A DNA stretch of 64,000 nucleotides from Symbiodinium sp. CCMP2592. Lineage: Eukaryota; Sar; Dinophyceae; Suessiales; Symbiodiniaceae. The stretch covers positions 1,054,001 to 1,118,000 of the forward strand of contig CAJNDT010000313.1 of the NCBI GenBank assembly GCA_905221615.1, given 5' to 3'. Below are positions 23,541-34,971 of this stretch, in pieces. Position 1 is the stretch's first letter. The number at the start of each line of letters is the position of its first letter. The notes beneath the pieces were generated by a model. It was given only the letters and a program-made list of their open reading frames with translations. It made no database searches and was not told the DNA's origin. Both the position numbers and the translations under genes were made by a program.

Positions 23541-24679
23541 CACGATGGTTGCCAGCCACATGAGGAGCAACTGCAGCTGCTGCAGACCTGGACAGAAGGC
23601 CAGGACCTCAGTGAGCCCAATCTGCTAGAAGTACTTTCGGGGCAACCTCCCCGGCTACGACTGCTACGGGCGATCCTCGAGGCTGCTGGCGACCCGGATT
23701 GAGACTTTCTACGTCGTGCCGAGGAGGGGCTACCTCTGGGGATACTGGAAGAGCTTCCGAGAACTCCACATGTTTTCCAAGACCAGACGTGTTGGAGGCT
23801 GGACAATGCTCCATGGGAGCCCGCGCTAGCCTGGGTGCTAAGTTCGACGAGGACGTCGAAGAGGGCCTCATGGAGAAGATGACCCTCGGCGAGTTCAAGG
23901 CGAGGTTTGGCGAGCACAGGGCGATAGCCTCCTTGGCCGTGATAGTCGAGACGAGGAGAAGGACAAGAAGAGGATAATCCACGACGCGACCCACGGTGTC
24001 AGGGTGAATCACCGGATACGCTGTATAAGATTCGAGCCCCGGGAGCTAGAGAGAAGAAGCAGATCCTTCGCGAACTGATACGCTGTGGCGAGGTCACCTT
24101 CTCGGTTGTGGGGGATATCTCGAAGGCTCACCGGCGATACAAGCACCAGGCTAGCGAACATGGCTACATGGGTTGCCAGATAGACTCTAGACACCGAGGA
24201 GACGATCCCGGGGACCCGGAAGCCAGATCGTCAATGTCAACAAGGTGGGCACCTTTTGCACTCGATAGCCGCGTGTGGGCTACGGGGCCACCCATCATCT
24301 GTTGGGCCCCGGCTACCCCATCGACCTCCTGCTATATGCCGATGACCTCGAGGCCGAAGGGAGGAAAGGGATTCCTCTGAGTTACCTCCTCCTTTCTGTC
24401 CTGGGATATCCCTTCAAGTGGGCGAAGACTCGTGGTGGCTATAGGGTGGAGCGAGACGGAGTACTCCTCCCACAGGCTAGGGATGTCGAAGAAGCGAGCA
24501 TCCTGGCTATCGACCTGGCTAAATGACTCCGGCAAGGTGACCGCCAAGGAGATGCAGCAGGGACTCGGAAGGCTAGGATTTGCCGCCATTGCTCTCGACT
24601 GGCAGAGACCCTTCCTGGGACCACTCCATGCCTCGAGTGCGGCTATCTAGGGGAATCTGGATACCTCATCATCCCGACG
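23541..24679 (+). pseudogene. Frameshifted reverse transcriptase
   Basis: RT motifs appear in order but in different plus frames. IIHDATHGVRVNHRIR lies at about 23974-24020. DISKAHRRYKHQ (motif A, catalytic Asp) lies at about 24112-24149. YADDLE (motif C) is at 24335-24352, followed by FKWAKT. KEMQQGLGRLGFAA lies at about 24546-24590. At least three frame changes separate them, so the gene as written cannot make one polypeptide. The family resembles the abundant dinoflagellate RT elements whose RNase H follows directly; that recollection is not verified here. Confidence 0.75.
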
Positions 24680-25384
24680 ATGCTGCGGGTCCTGATGCGA
24701 TGGCTAGCCGACAAGCTCGACCAGGGGGAGAGACTACAACGACCGGTGACCCTCTACACTGGGCTACCACCACTGAGCTTTTTCACAGACGCTAAAGCCG
24801 AGTCCGATAGGGCCTGGATAGGGGGCTTCCTGGAGAAATCCGAAGGGAAGCCGGGACCCTGGTTTTCGCTAGAAGTAGATAAGGCCTGGGCTCCTTGGGC
24901 CTTCTCGAAGGGGGACCCCAAGAAAGTGATAGCTGCGCTAGAACTGCTAGCGACCCTCGTGGGGATACGTCTCTGGGCCCCCGAGGGCGAGGATAGAAAG
25001 ACCTCGCGAGTGGCCATCCGTGGATATACGGATAACAAGTCCAATGAGGCACTTGTGAAGAAGGCTATGACGACCAAGTATCCATCCATGCTAATTTTAA
25101 TGGAGGTAGCCGAAGAGCTATCCCAGAAGAACTGTGAGCTACAGCTCCAGTGGATACGGCGAGACATCAACCAGCTAGCAGACGACCTCACCAACGAGGA
25201 ATTCAAGGAGTTTGACCCAGCTCAGAGGATAGATCTGAAGGGGGAGAACTTCGAGTGGCGAGTCCTTGGCCGGCTACTCGCGCATGCAGATAGCTTCTAC
25301 AAGGAGCTAGGCACGCGAAAGCGAGCGACTCCGGATAGGATGTCGAAGTTTAGCCGAAAGGCCAGGAAGCTCGATCCCTGGTAG
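24680..25384 (+). CDS. Retroelement RNase H domain ORF
   Basis: A 234-codon intact frame. Residues 35-42 read FTDAKAES, residues 86-92 contain ALELLAT, residues 115-120 GYTDNK, and residues 165-170 QLADDL. This order of Asp37, Glu88, Asp118 and Asp168/169 fits the four-acid RNase H active site. The C-terminal 60 residues are basic, ending near KFSRKARKLDPW. The ORF continues directly from the broken RT, so it is the 3' end of the same element. The ATG at 24680 is probably internal to the original polyprotein rather than a true start. Confidence 0.75.
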   Translation: MLRVLMRWLADKLDQGERLQRPVTLYTGLPPLSFFTDAKAESDRAWIGGFLEKSEGKPGPWFSLEVDKAWAPWAFSKGDPKKVIAALELLATLVGIRLWAPEGEDRKTSRVAIRGYTDNKSNEALVKKAMTTKYPSMLILMEVAEELSQKNCELQLQWIRRDINQLADDLTNEEFKEFDPAQRIDLKGENFEWRVLGRLLAHADSFYKELGTRKRATPDRMSKFSRKARKLDPW

Positions 25385-25400
25385 CCTGAGTGGCGATGCG

Positions 25401-25603
25401 TGGGGATAGATAGCCGAAGGCTATCAGATATCTCCAGGCAACCTGGGATAGTTGCCACTTCAGACAAAAAGTCCGTCAGTGCTAGCTGAGTGTGTTTGCG
25501 TTGTTTGGTTGTCGCTCGGCTAGCTCGCATGCTAACTATGACTACTACTACTATCGTCCTGGTGGAGTCCGGGGATGGTGGTGGGATATAGGAGCTAGTG
25601 CAC
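25401..25603. repeat. 203-bp direct repeat, copy 1
   Basis: Nearly identical to 25860-26062, with one mismatch in GTTTGCGTTG versus GTTTGCCTTG. It contains a perfect hairpin (GATAGCC-GAA-GGCTATC). It starts 17 bases after the RNase H stop, so it may be the 3' terminal repeat of the retroelement. Confidence 0.85.
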
Positions 25604-25859
25604 GTACCTCGTGACGAGGAACGAGTTACGACTATGTGTGCTAGCTAACCTACTCTAACGAAGCTATTGAAGGTAGCTTCGCTAGAAACGAAGTTTCGGT
25701 CGCTATCGTCGTTTGCAGGATAGTTGCGTTTGACATGCGAAGACAGGATAGCTGTGACTTGGAATGGCTACAATTGTTACAAGCATTTGTGACCGTGGCC
25801 ATTCTGGATAAAGTCCCCCAATCAGAGGGTTAATTTTGAAGTACCCGCCCTGCCCACCC
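25604..25859. other. 256-bp spacer between direct repeats
   Basis: Contains an inverted repeat, CGAAGCTA...TAGCTTCG, near 25659-25681. No ORF is seen. Confidence 0.5.
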
Positions 25860-26062
25860 TGGGGATAGATAGCCGAAGGCTATCAGATATCTCCAGGCAA
25901 CCTGGGATAGTTGCCACTTCAGACAAAAAGTCCGTCAGTGCTAGCTGAGTGTGTTTGCCTTGTTTGGTTGTCGCTCGGCTAGCTCGCATGCTAACTATGA
26001 CTACTACTACTATCGTCCTGGTGGAGTCCGGGGATGGTGGTGGGATATAGGAGCTAGTGCAC
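25860..26062. repeat. 203-bp direct repeat, copy 2
   Basis: Second copy of the 203-bp repeat, 459 bp downstream of the first. The sequences beside the two outer ends do not match, so I see no target-site duplication. Confidence 0.85.
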
Positions 26063-26369
26063 TGATTTCTTTCGCGCCGAGGCCGTAAGGCGGGCAATTG
26101 CGGCTATGCAGCCCCTGGCCACAGGCTGGCCTGGACTAGCGCACCGGCTCTATTTCCCCATGGGGCATCTTGCTGAGCTGCCTATCACGCGGCCTCGCTC
26201 GCCGCTCTTAGCTTCGACTCTACTTAGCTGGACGTCCAGCAACTCCGACTGACCTCTATCCGCGTGGCACTTGCCATGCGGTTGGCTATACATGGGAATT
26301 GCGCCACGGCGCTGGGTTCGATTCCGTCCTAGACACAATTTTCGGGCCCAGCTGTCGATGAGGATATTG

Positions 26370-27376
26370 ACCCCGCCCTTGCGCAACTGGGAAGCTGGGC
26401 TATGGGGCTGGGTGCCTCCGTTGGCGTTGCCGTCGGCCGCCCACACTTCACTCGACACGGCACGCCATATTCTCCATGTGCATATATATCTGGGTGTCTG
26501 CTGATCGACACCATCTTGCTGTGCATCCAGCAGCTCTGACTGCATCGGCCACGCTTTTCGACCATGTTTTGCAGGGCATCTGCTAGCTGCTATTTCAGCG
26601 GCCCTTGTCGATGGCCGGCCGTGTGGACTTTGCCCTTGCGAGACCCACTACTGGGAAGCTGGGCGGGGCGGATGCCCTACGTGTGTGCGCATGCCGACTT
26701 TTACCATTATTGTGTCGGCGTGGCACTATCTGCTTTCCCTGGTGGATTTCGACGTGGTATGGCTCCTGACCAGCATTTGGTCCCGGGGCCTATTGCTTCG
26801 TGATCTTTGCCTCTGCGCGACCTACGAGCAGGAAGCCAGGCTGGATGGCATAGCCCTCTTGGGAGTTACTGCCACTTACCCACAACTTCCTCTGGCGCTG
26901 CACTGGCGATGTCCTGTGCACTCCCCGCCCTTGCGAGGCCCGAGACAGGGAAGCTGGGTGGAGTGACACGTGTCGGGAACGCTCAAGTCCGATTTCATTA
27001 CTGCTCACGACAGATGCTCCGCGTGGTGCTGGCCCCCTTGGTGCGACTTGCTGCGCCTCCCTTTCTTTCTTGCTTAGGCAGCTGGGATGAAGGGCTTGCC
27101 CTTGGGTGATCCTGCCCACCACACACGATTTCATTACGCGTGGCACGAACATGTGCCTGGCACACTCCCTGCCCTTGCGAGGCCCGTTCTCAGGAAGCTG
27201 GGTCGGTTGGCATGAACTTTGTGAATGCTCTCGTCGCTGGCCTGCCATGTTGCGCACAAGAGACGCATCGCCCGGTGCCGACCCCTTGACACGATCCGGT
27301 AGAATCAGACCTACCCTGCGCGGCATTACTGACAGCATTCGCCATTGCGCGACCCAGTCTAACTGGGAAGCGGGGC
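26370..27376. repeat. Spaced CCTTGCG...GGAAGCTGGG motif, five copies
   Basis: A motif of about 30 bases, built as CCTTGCG, a short variable part, then GGAAGCTGGG, recurs near 26376, 26632, 26932, 27170 and 27343 (the last as CATTGCG...GGAAGCGGGG). Intervals are roughly 175-300 bp. The sequence between copies is not obviously conserved. No gene was recognised in 26063-27708. Confidence 0.6.
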
Positions 27377-27708
27377 ACCTGAGCGGAGCTGGGCTTCTCG
27401 CATCTTTGGCCGAACGATCCCTGCCGGCTTAGTCTGCAAGTCGCGGCCTGTCTCACCCTCTTTTAGTCTTGTACAGCTTCTTATTGGAGTTCTTGTCGTT
27501 CTTACAGGGACCGAGTGCAGCAACTGCTGTCTTTGAGGCCCGCCCACGCCAAAAAAAGGTTGAAATCCGTCTTAACAAGCAACTTCGGTTCACAGATCGT
27601 GGACTTTGCTGACAGGGCGCTGCGTCTGCTCGGGAGAAAGCTTGGAGATTTACGGCCTTGCTATGGCGTGCGCGCTTGCTCAATTTTGCTCGCCAGTTCA
27701 GGAGCTAA

Positions 27709-28285
27709 ATGAGCGCTAGGCAACTGACCTCTCCTGGTTCTCTCGCCAATCCGAAAATTGACTCTGGTACGGAAAATAGGCGAGCAAGGATTGATGAAAC
27801 ACAACAGCAGGCCGTTGCCAGCCATGGATGTGGAACCATGGATGCACCAGCTGCTGCAGCCTCTTTCATGCAGTTACGACTGCTCACAGCTAGACTCCAC
27901 CGCTTGGGCTTGTGGTGATTCGCGTTCCTTGTGGTGTTTGCCAAAGGCCCGTGGCCATCGACATCCAGAAAATCCAGCAAAAAGCTCAGGCAAGGCTTCG
28001 ATGTGGAGCGGATCAGGGTTTCCCGGCTGATCAGTCGCGAGGGTTCTGGACACAGGCGGCGAACATCGCAGCTGACGCGCTGGAGCCATGGATGTACGGC
28101 GTTTTCCTGCGCTTCGATTGGCAACGAAAGTCCACGGTGCATGTCTTAAGTGTTAAGACACATCAGTGCTAGCGTCCGAAAGGCAGAAGATTGATGATCG
28201 GCCCCCGTGGAGCAGATTGGATGTTGAGGCCGTGCACTTAAGTAGATGAAATATACACACAGATGCAGATCGCTGTGCGGACTCC
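27709..28285 (+). other. No confident gene; possible coding relics
   Basis: Two places on the plus strand encode a similar phrase, VEPWMHQ near 27830 and LEPWMYGV near 28081, and a third (AEPWMF) lies in the candidate exon at 28286. This hints at repeated or duplicated coding segments. No complete frame or domain can be assigned. Confidence 0.3.
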
Positions 28286-28441
28286 GTCGTTTGCTGCGAG
28301 GTGGCGAGCTTCAGGGACGCCTTGGAAGAAGCGGAGCCCTGGATGTTTCCTTACTTCCGGCCGCTGGCCCAGCTGGCTCGCAGGGCTTTGGGACATGTTT
28401 ACACATGGGAAATGCAACGTGTTGACTCACCCAACATCTGT
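28286..28441 (+). CDS. Candidate exon of an unknown gene
   Basis: This open plus frame reads like real protein, for example EVASFRDALEEAEPWMF and LAQLARRALGHVYTWEM, with amphipathic helical character. It is short and its boundaries are not defined by clear splice sites. Evidence is limited to protein-like composition. Confidence 0.3.
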
Positions 28442-31400
28442 TGACAGCGATGGACGCCTCGGAACCGAATTTAATCAACTAGGCAGGACCCATGTTAACG
28501 TGCGCATTTCGTCCAGCAGACGCCTCAAACTCTTGGTGGTTCCGTGCTTGCACCGAGGTCGATTCGATTGGGAGGCCAGTCTGTGCAACCCTTCTTTGTG
28601 CTTGTTCGGATAAGTCAACAAAAGCGCCAAATGGAAGCATTGTACATGCGGTGCGTCTCGGCAGTGTGGGCGGGGGCTTGAGGTCAGGAGGCTCGCAATT
28701 GTACCGGTTGGTTCTCTGGAGGCAAAATGACAAAGACTCTCCTCCCTGCGGAAGTCTTGAAGGCCCTGGCGTGACGACCCCGGCGAAGTCGGAAGTTCAG
28801 GCCGCGGCAGCGCCACAGTACCCGTGATTGCAGAAGGCGTCATTCGTATGCCGACTTGCGTAGTTCATAGATTATCACGGATCCTCGGTCGGGTCATTGA
28901 GCTCCGTGCATACAGATCGCAGGGCATGCAGGGGGACTTCAACACAGAGTATTCCCTCGTGGGTTCCCGCGAAGTGCGTTGCTTGCGCAGGTGCCGGTGA
29001 CCGCTCTTGATTTCATGCTGGAATCTGAGACAAATCTGTGCGCCTTGCAACATAGTGGAATAGCAAAGATGTTGCGGTGCTTTTGAGGCCAACGTCTTTG
29101 CCTATCAGGTGGTCTTGCAACAAAAGGCCCGGGAGCATCGCATCGGCATGCAACCGTCCCGCAGGATGGACTACGACACAGCCGTGTCCTCCTTGCAGAT
29201 GCACAGTCATGTCGTCAATGCAATTCGGCGTGGCTTGGCAGCTCAGGCCCCTTAGAGTCACATGTGCTTTGGATGGCTGCTTGGCGCCGTGGCACCTCTC
29301 CTGTTGGGCAGGTGCAAGTGCCGTTGGAGACAATTTCTGTTGGGCGCTCAGTTGCATCTATGTTGCATCCATGAGACCCCGAGCTGCGAAAGTGGCGGGA
29401 GAGGTGACTCTCCAGCCTGGACCCATGTTGGCTCATGCGCAGCACGTGCCCCAGAGAGCTGCGTTTGCAGAGGTGGCAGCTCAACTTACACGAGAGACTA
29501 TAGTACATGATAGTATACCATAGTATACTATCGTATATTATAGTATACTATAGTATACTTTGTCAGCTGGCAGGATCGACGCTGACAGCATGGAGGCTGC
29601 CTCGGTAGTGGCGAAACGTGCCACAAGTCGGGGTGGCAAATCCTTGCCGGCGTCTTGATTGCCGAATCGCTTCGAGATTCCATGCATCTGCCTTGCACAT
29701 GCTTGCACCTGTCACTCAGGGTGGGCCAAGTCAATGTCAACTTGGCAGAGGTTGGAAAGTCAGAACGTGTCCCACGCTTTTCCACGACTCTTGAAGCCTG
29801 AAAAGGTGCCGGGCGTCTCCAATGCTGTGGGCCAAGGGATCCTTCGCGTGAAGGCTGGAAACTCGGAGCACTCCCACCGCCCAGATTTTCCATCCTCTTG
29901 TCTGTAGAAATTCACTTTCTGTCATCGTCGATCTTTCCACGGTCTGACCTAGTTCCGATGTCCGAAACAGCAGATGGCTCGTGCCTTTGTCGAGTCCTGC
30001 GTGTCAGGTATTTTCCGCAACCACCGCGGCCTGTGATCGGTACGAAAGGCCACCACGACGTAAGAGTCCCGAGAGGAAGGCGCGGCCCAGGGATGGGGGG
30101 CTCGCAGCATGTGGTGTTAGGACGGTTCTTGCCCGGTTCCCATGGCCATCGGGCTGCGTTCGCACAGTAGATCACAGCCTGAGGGTCGCAAGAGCGTGCC
30201 AGGGAAGACGCGGCCGGTCGTCGACAGACAGGATGACCTTGAACAGCGCCTGTGAGGTGCAAAGAGCTCTGAGCGTAGTACGCAGGAGCATGCAGAGGGT
30301 GATCTTCCCATCGCGAGGCCGTCATGGCATGGGGCAGGGCGAACGGCCTCATCCCCGCCCAGTCACCCAAAAAGGCTGGAATCGGCATCTGTCGTCCGTG
30401 CGTATAGAGTAGCTAGGCCTCTCTGAGTCTTGAGCAGGATGCCTCTACAGAATCCACGGGGATCTACGACAGTGCAGCAGCGAGCTGAAAACAGAAGTCT
30501 AAATGAGGCTGTTCTGCCCGTGCTGTGACAAGCGATTGAACATTAAGTTTTGAGGCCCTGCTCTGGCCACTGTCGCTTGTAGACCGAAGGATTGAAGGAT
30601 CGCTTATACGCGCATGTTGTCATTCTGCCTGTCGCGCCGCATATGTGAGTGTCCGTTTGCAAGCATCCTCTTGCAATCAGCTCGGCTGGGGAATGCTTGC
30701 GACTTCTGGTGGCGCTCTACTCGACTGTCGCAGAATCATCGCAGCATGCTTCTCGGTAAGATCGTGCTTCATTGGCTTCGCAGAATGCTTTTCGTTTTAG
30801 GACCCCCGCATTGATTACAGATGGGTCGCCTTTGGGCAGTCCATTGCAGATTGCACATGTCACGATTACAAGGTCTCCCTGCCTAACTCGGCGTGGAAAT
30901 CCATGCTGCACCGGAATTTCAAATCACAAGGCCTTCTCCACACATTGCATGGTATACTCTAAGTTTAGCCCCACGTCTCCAACTCGTTGATCCTGGGCTT
31001 CACGTATCGACCTGGCATTGGTCCGACATCGTGGCATCGGGAGGTTGAATAGCATGCTTGACCGGCTCGATAGCCCAAGTTTCATGTCCGCCCCATGAGT
31101 CCGGTGACTAGTATTTCTTGCACTTCCGAGATGTGGGTATCGTTTTGTTACGGTATCTGTCATAGCATTTAATTTGTCAGAGCATCATGCAACTCGTAGC
31201 CTTAGCACGTTAAATGTGTGACAGGGAACGGTTTAGCACTTTAGCCCGCGAAATGCCTGACCTTGGCTGATCCAAGCCATGACTGTCCAGAACTGAGCGC
31301 GGATTGCAGCAGTGAGAGTGAGAGCCATGATCACAGTGAAAATGTGCTGTGCGCAGACATTGAATCTCTGTCTTCGACTCAGGTGCGTGGAGTGTCGTTC

Positions 31401-31719
31401 CCAAACACAGGCCCGGCTGCCAGCCGATGAGAGTTGGGGCATTTCGTGGCACCTATGAGGACGCAGTTACGCCACTTTGGTGGTAATCGTGTTCGTTTGC
31501 CAGGTTCTTAGCTCCTGTTTGTCTGCCTGCTTGTGCTGGCGGAGACAGGATTGCTTTGCACGGCCCAGGCTTCATGCGTCAATGGATTTCAGACACTCGA
31601 CCACGTGGATGCTTCGTCAAGGTCTCAACGCATACCGGTTCAAGTGCGCACAGTGTTTTTGGTCCATTGCGTGCTTTCTGGTCTGAGGCATTTTGGACAG
31701 GGAGAGGGTGGCATACGAA
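28442..31719. other. No gene recognised
   Basis: Short open frames exist on both strands but none carries a domain or coding-like composition I trust. A palindromic TATAGTATAC microsatellite lies at 29499-29562. Confidence 0.5.
29499..29562. repeat. (TATAGTATAC)n palindromic microsatellite
   Basis: About six imperfect units of a self-complementary decamer (TATAGTATAC, CATAGTATAC, ATCGTATATT), able to fold into hairpins. Confidence 0.85.
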
Positions 31720-32010
31720 GCCGTCCGAGCTGACACCAGCACGGAATGGCGTGACGAGAGGCGTGCTTCTCAAATTTCTGGGTCGTCGCGTGCGTGGCAA
31801 GGACACGTAACTGCACTTCATTGATTCTATACACGTTTTGGTGAGGTTAGTGCAGATTGCGAGTTTCCACGCAGCGTTAACGTGTGGGATCAAGGACAGT
31901 GTTCCAGAGGCTGGCCAAGCTGGGCCCGACGAGGCTGCCTTGTTGAATTTTCTGGGGCGCCTCGCGTGGCCGTCACGCAAGATTCCCAACTGAACTTGTT
32001 TGGCTGAGGC
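31720..32010. repeat. Diverged tandem duplication
   Basis: Segments near 31745-31810 and 31920-31995 are related. One plus frame reads GVLLKFLGRRVRGKDT-stop in the first and AALLNFLGRLAWPSRKIPN-stop in the second. A duplicated coding exon or relic at about 175-bp spacing is likely. Confidence 0.45.
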
Positions 32011-32430
32011 GGCGAAGGAAGAGACGTACTTGACGGCAACCCGAAAGATTGTGACGAGCCTTCGCTCGTACAGTGACAGAGTCATTGACAAGTTGCTGGC
32101 CACAGTGCTCCGTGCATTTAGCATGCTGTCTTTGTCTGTGTGTGTCCTTGCATTTGTCATCTTCATCAAGTGATGAAGGAAAACAGGCTACCTGATGAGA
32201 AACAGACTGTGACAAGTGACTAGGGTTCAGAAAGATCGCGCTGGTGCAAAAAGGACATCCTTCAGACACCGGTTCGGTTTAGTGCCCGCTTCTTTCCCCA
32301 CCAGCTCAATGTGGTGTTCAGCTGGATACTCAGTACTGAATATGCGTCAGACCCAGGGACGACGTCACCCTTCTTGTTCCTGCGAGGCATGAGTTGACGT
32401 GCTGTCTTCGTCATAGGAAGCATGAAGTAA

Positions 32431-32700
32431 CTAAACTTTTAACAACTCAAACCGCAAATACTGCCTATTATTGCCCTCAACTCTGTAATAATGTTGCCCT
32501 AACTTATTTTCAACATTTTCTATTGTATAAATATTCTGTGACCAGTTGCTTACTCTTTCTTTTTCATTGGTTTTCGCTTCCTAAATATCTTAACTTCATC
32601 CCCTACATCTAAATCGGGATATACACGGTTCTTCTTTCCCTTCATCGTTAAATTTAGTTTCACTTTGAATTGATTACTGGGTTTTCGGGCTTCTTTTGGC
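32431..32700 (-). pseudogene. Integrase C-terminal tail in an AT-rich island
   Basis: Read on the minus strand from about 32700, the sequence gives DLDVGDEVKIFRKRKP. After one frame change it gives SNWSQNIYTIENVENKL, then HYYRVEGNNRQYLRFELLKV and a TAG stop at 32431-32433. This is the arrangement of the SH3-like C-terminal domain of retroviral/Polinton-type DDE integrases (a V-G-D-x-V motif, then W-S-x-x-I-Y, then a YY core, then L-L-x-V). Only the last 80 or so residues survive, and the frame is broken by one missing base near 32553. The island is strongly AT-rich, unlike its GC-rich flanks, which suggests insertion of foreign or transposon DNA. The catalytic core is absent. Confidence 0.7.
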
Positions 32701-32913
32701 GTAAATCCCGTGGCCGAGTGGTGGGCTCAAGAGCGCGGCACCTGTGTTCGGCCAGAACTTCGGCTGCACAGACCAGTCAGCAAACTGACGCATGACAAGC
32801 ATTCACTAGTTCCAACTTAGGACACATGAAGCACTTGTGCGGAGTGTCCCTTTCCGACCTGGTGGATGCCTGAGTGACCTGAGTGACGATTGTCGCCTTC
32901 GGGTCTTTGATCT

Positions 32914-33060
32914 ATGTTTGTGTGGGTGATGAATCGATGCGATCTTGAGGATGATGACTTCGAAGACTGGATGTTCCAGTTCATTCAGGCAAGATTTGGG
33001 AGATTTCGAGTTCAAAGCGCAGGCAAGTCCTCGATTTGGAGGTATGCTTTCTTGATTGTT
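32914..33060 (+). CDS. Candidate exon, acidic start
   Basis: The plus frame from an ATG at 32914 reads DLEDDDFEDWMFQFIQARF, which looks like folded protein, and stays open to 33360 with weaker composition. No domain is recognised. It may belong with other plus-strand candidates at 34972 and 36922-37420 as exons of one intron-rich gene; that is speculative. Confidence 0.25.
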
Positions 33061-34971
33061 CCCGACACTTCGAGGCCTTCGAGCTGCGGAGAGGCGAGGG
33101 CCGTGGCAAGCGTCTCCGCGAAAGGACGGGGACTTTGCCACCTGAGGCCCTCGCGGCTGTCTATGCAGGGGGCTCGTGCCGTTCAGTTCTGTTTGTCGTG
33201 TAGCACGCTTATGCGCGGTTGGTCCTTCCTCGAGGCCCAATTCCACAATGTGGGGACTTCGACATCTTCCCGATCGCGAAGTGCGCAAAGCTCAGTTGAA
33301 TGTTTTTGTTGCATTTGCAATCATGGAAACCGTTGTGTTGAGGCCACTGCTGGCGGGTGAGCTTCAAGAACTACGGTGCCACCACGAGGCCAAAGCAATG
33401 GGAGTAATCTAAAGTCCCTGAGGGGCATGGCAACAAACGCAGCACAGGGCAGCAACCACTGGTGCAATTGGGGGACATCAGCGATTTCAGGCTTCAGTGA
33501 ACAAACCACATCAGGCGGTCGCAAGACTCGACGGTGTCTCCACATTCGGATTCACCGAGGAAGGCCCCGGGTTCAATCGGACGTCCGGCATACTTGGGTC
33601 TCCGCATCTTCTGTAGGTCGTTGAGTTTAAGTCTCTGTGCACAGGGCTGCGGTTCGATGCTCCTTGGCCAGAGCGGCTGCAATGTACCCGTTGCGCATTT
33701 CCTTAAGCGTTGCCAGTATTTGTTTGTCCTCGGCTTGCGAGGCTGGCATCACTCCAGATGGTGATGTTCAGGACCAGAGCATGTCTTCCAACACCCGGTT
33801 GAATCCTTGTTGTCCGCGTGTAAAGACTGGGATGACGCCCGCATGGAGGAAGCGGAGGGCGAGGAGCCTGCCCCGGTGCGCTCGTCAGTTCTTGTACGGC
33901 TTCATCCACCCATTTCGCTACTTAGGGAGTCTACCCTCCTCCAGGTTACATCTTTGTCAGTGTGGTGGAGTAGCCTTTATGAGAGAGTATGACCACTAGA
34001 CGCTTAAACGAGTCTGATGCCTTGTCGTCACCTTGAATAGCTGGTGTCTCTTGATGAAGCTGCCCTGGCCAGGTCTCCGAGCCGGCGGAAGGCGCAGCTC
34101 GCGAAGTGCAGCCGAGGCGAGGCAGCCTGAGATCCTGAGATCCGGCTTTCAGAATTGAAAGAAGGGGTCTGGTTCCGAGTTTCGAATTCCGAGGACAGCA
34201 CTTTTCCAAGTGCTTGCTAGCATACACATTACACATACACGTACACCTGCGCACGGACAGACAGGCCGAGAGACAGGCAGACATACATACAGTCACACAG
34301 ATATGCATGCGCCACACAGATGTACACTTCCCAGGAGGTGTGCATGTCAACGTCAGGGTTAAGAGAAAGTGTAAGGAAGGAGCAGCTGGCTCAGGATCCT
34401 GGGCTACGAGTGCGAAACGGGGCAAATCCACTTCAGCCCGACCTTCCACTTCAAGACCCTGTTGAATCGCTTCACAGCTCCAAGGCTGCAGGCATACTCG
34501 CGTTTAGCCTTAAAACCAGAAATAAAGGGTGTGTGTGTATGTGTGTCGCAGGGGACCTGGGATCCGAAAGGGTTTAAAGGCCAAGTGTGGGGCTCTCCTG
34601 TCGTCACAATGTGGCTTGGCAACCTACGCATTCCAGCCAGTCCCAGTGGCCGCTGAAGGTAGCAAACCGTTCGAAGATTGCACGTCCGCACAACTGGCGA
34701 ATCTTTCCGGCGAGCGGTGCTGCTTGGCTGTGCTCGGTATTCCTGTGGAAACATGGAAATCAAGCGTTTCTTTAGGGAACCAATCAAGAAGATCTTGCAG
34801 AGCATAATCTTCTGAGCAGTCAGGGCCTGTCTGATGTGCAAGAATCAATAGCCTACATAGCACAAGATGCTGTCAAAATGTGCACTGGCATCACTTCCGG
34901 ATGCTCAAAGGCTGACGTCTCGGCGACCATGTTGAAGCATAGATGCCAAGATCTTTGGATTCTGCTGCAAG
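33061..34971. other. No gene recognised
   Basis: The stretch contains one copy of a dispersed repeat (33490-33700) and a CA/GA-rich run at 34208-34325. The recurrent word TCGAGGCC or TTGAGGCC is frequent here. Confidence 0.45.
33490..33700. repeat. Dispersed repeat, copy A
   Basis: Diverged similarity with 35568-35725. Shared ordered words include GGCTTCAG-GAACA, GCAAGACTC, GGTGTCTC, AGGTC-TTGAGTT and ATGCTC-T-GGCCA. No ORF is conserved between the copies. Confidence 0.5.

Noticed and set aside
25401-26062. Complete small LTR element (TRIM)
   Set aside because: The 203-bp repeats could start TG and end CA, but no target duplication or clear PBS/PPT is present, so I report only direct repeats.
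25401-27376. CRISPR-like array
   Set aside because: Spacing is irregular (175-459 bp), repeats are long or degenerate, and no cas genes occur; the genome is eukaryotic.
29077-29523. 148-codon plus ORF
   Set aside because: Trp/Cys-rich, no domain, and the minus strand is open over much of the same stretch; no coding evidence.
32708-32780. tRNA-Leu/Ser-like GTGGCCGAGTGG
   Set aside because: It resembles a D-arm but I could not place a matching acceptor stem, anticodon loop and T-loop; likely chance.
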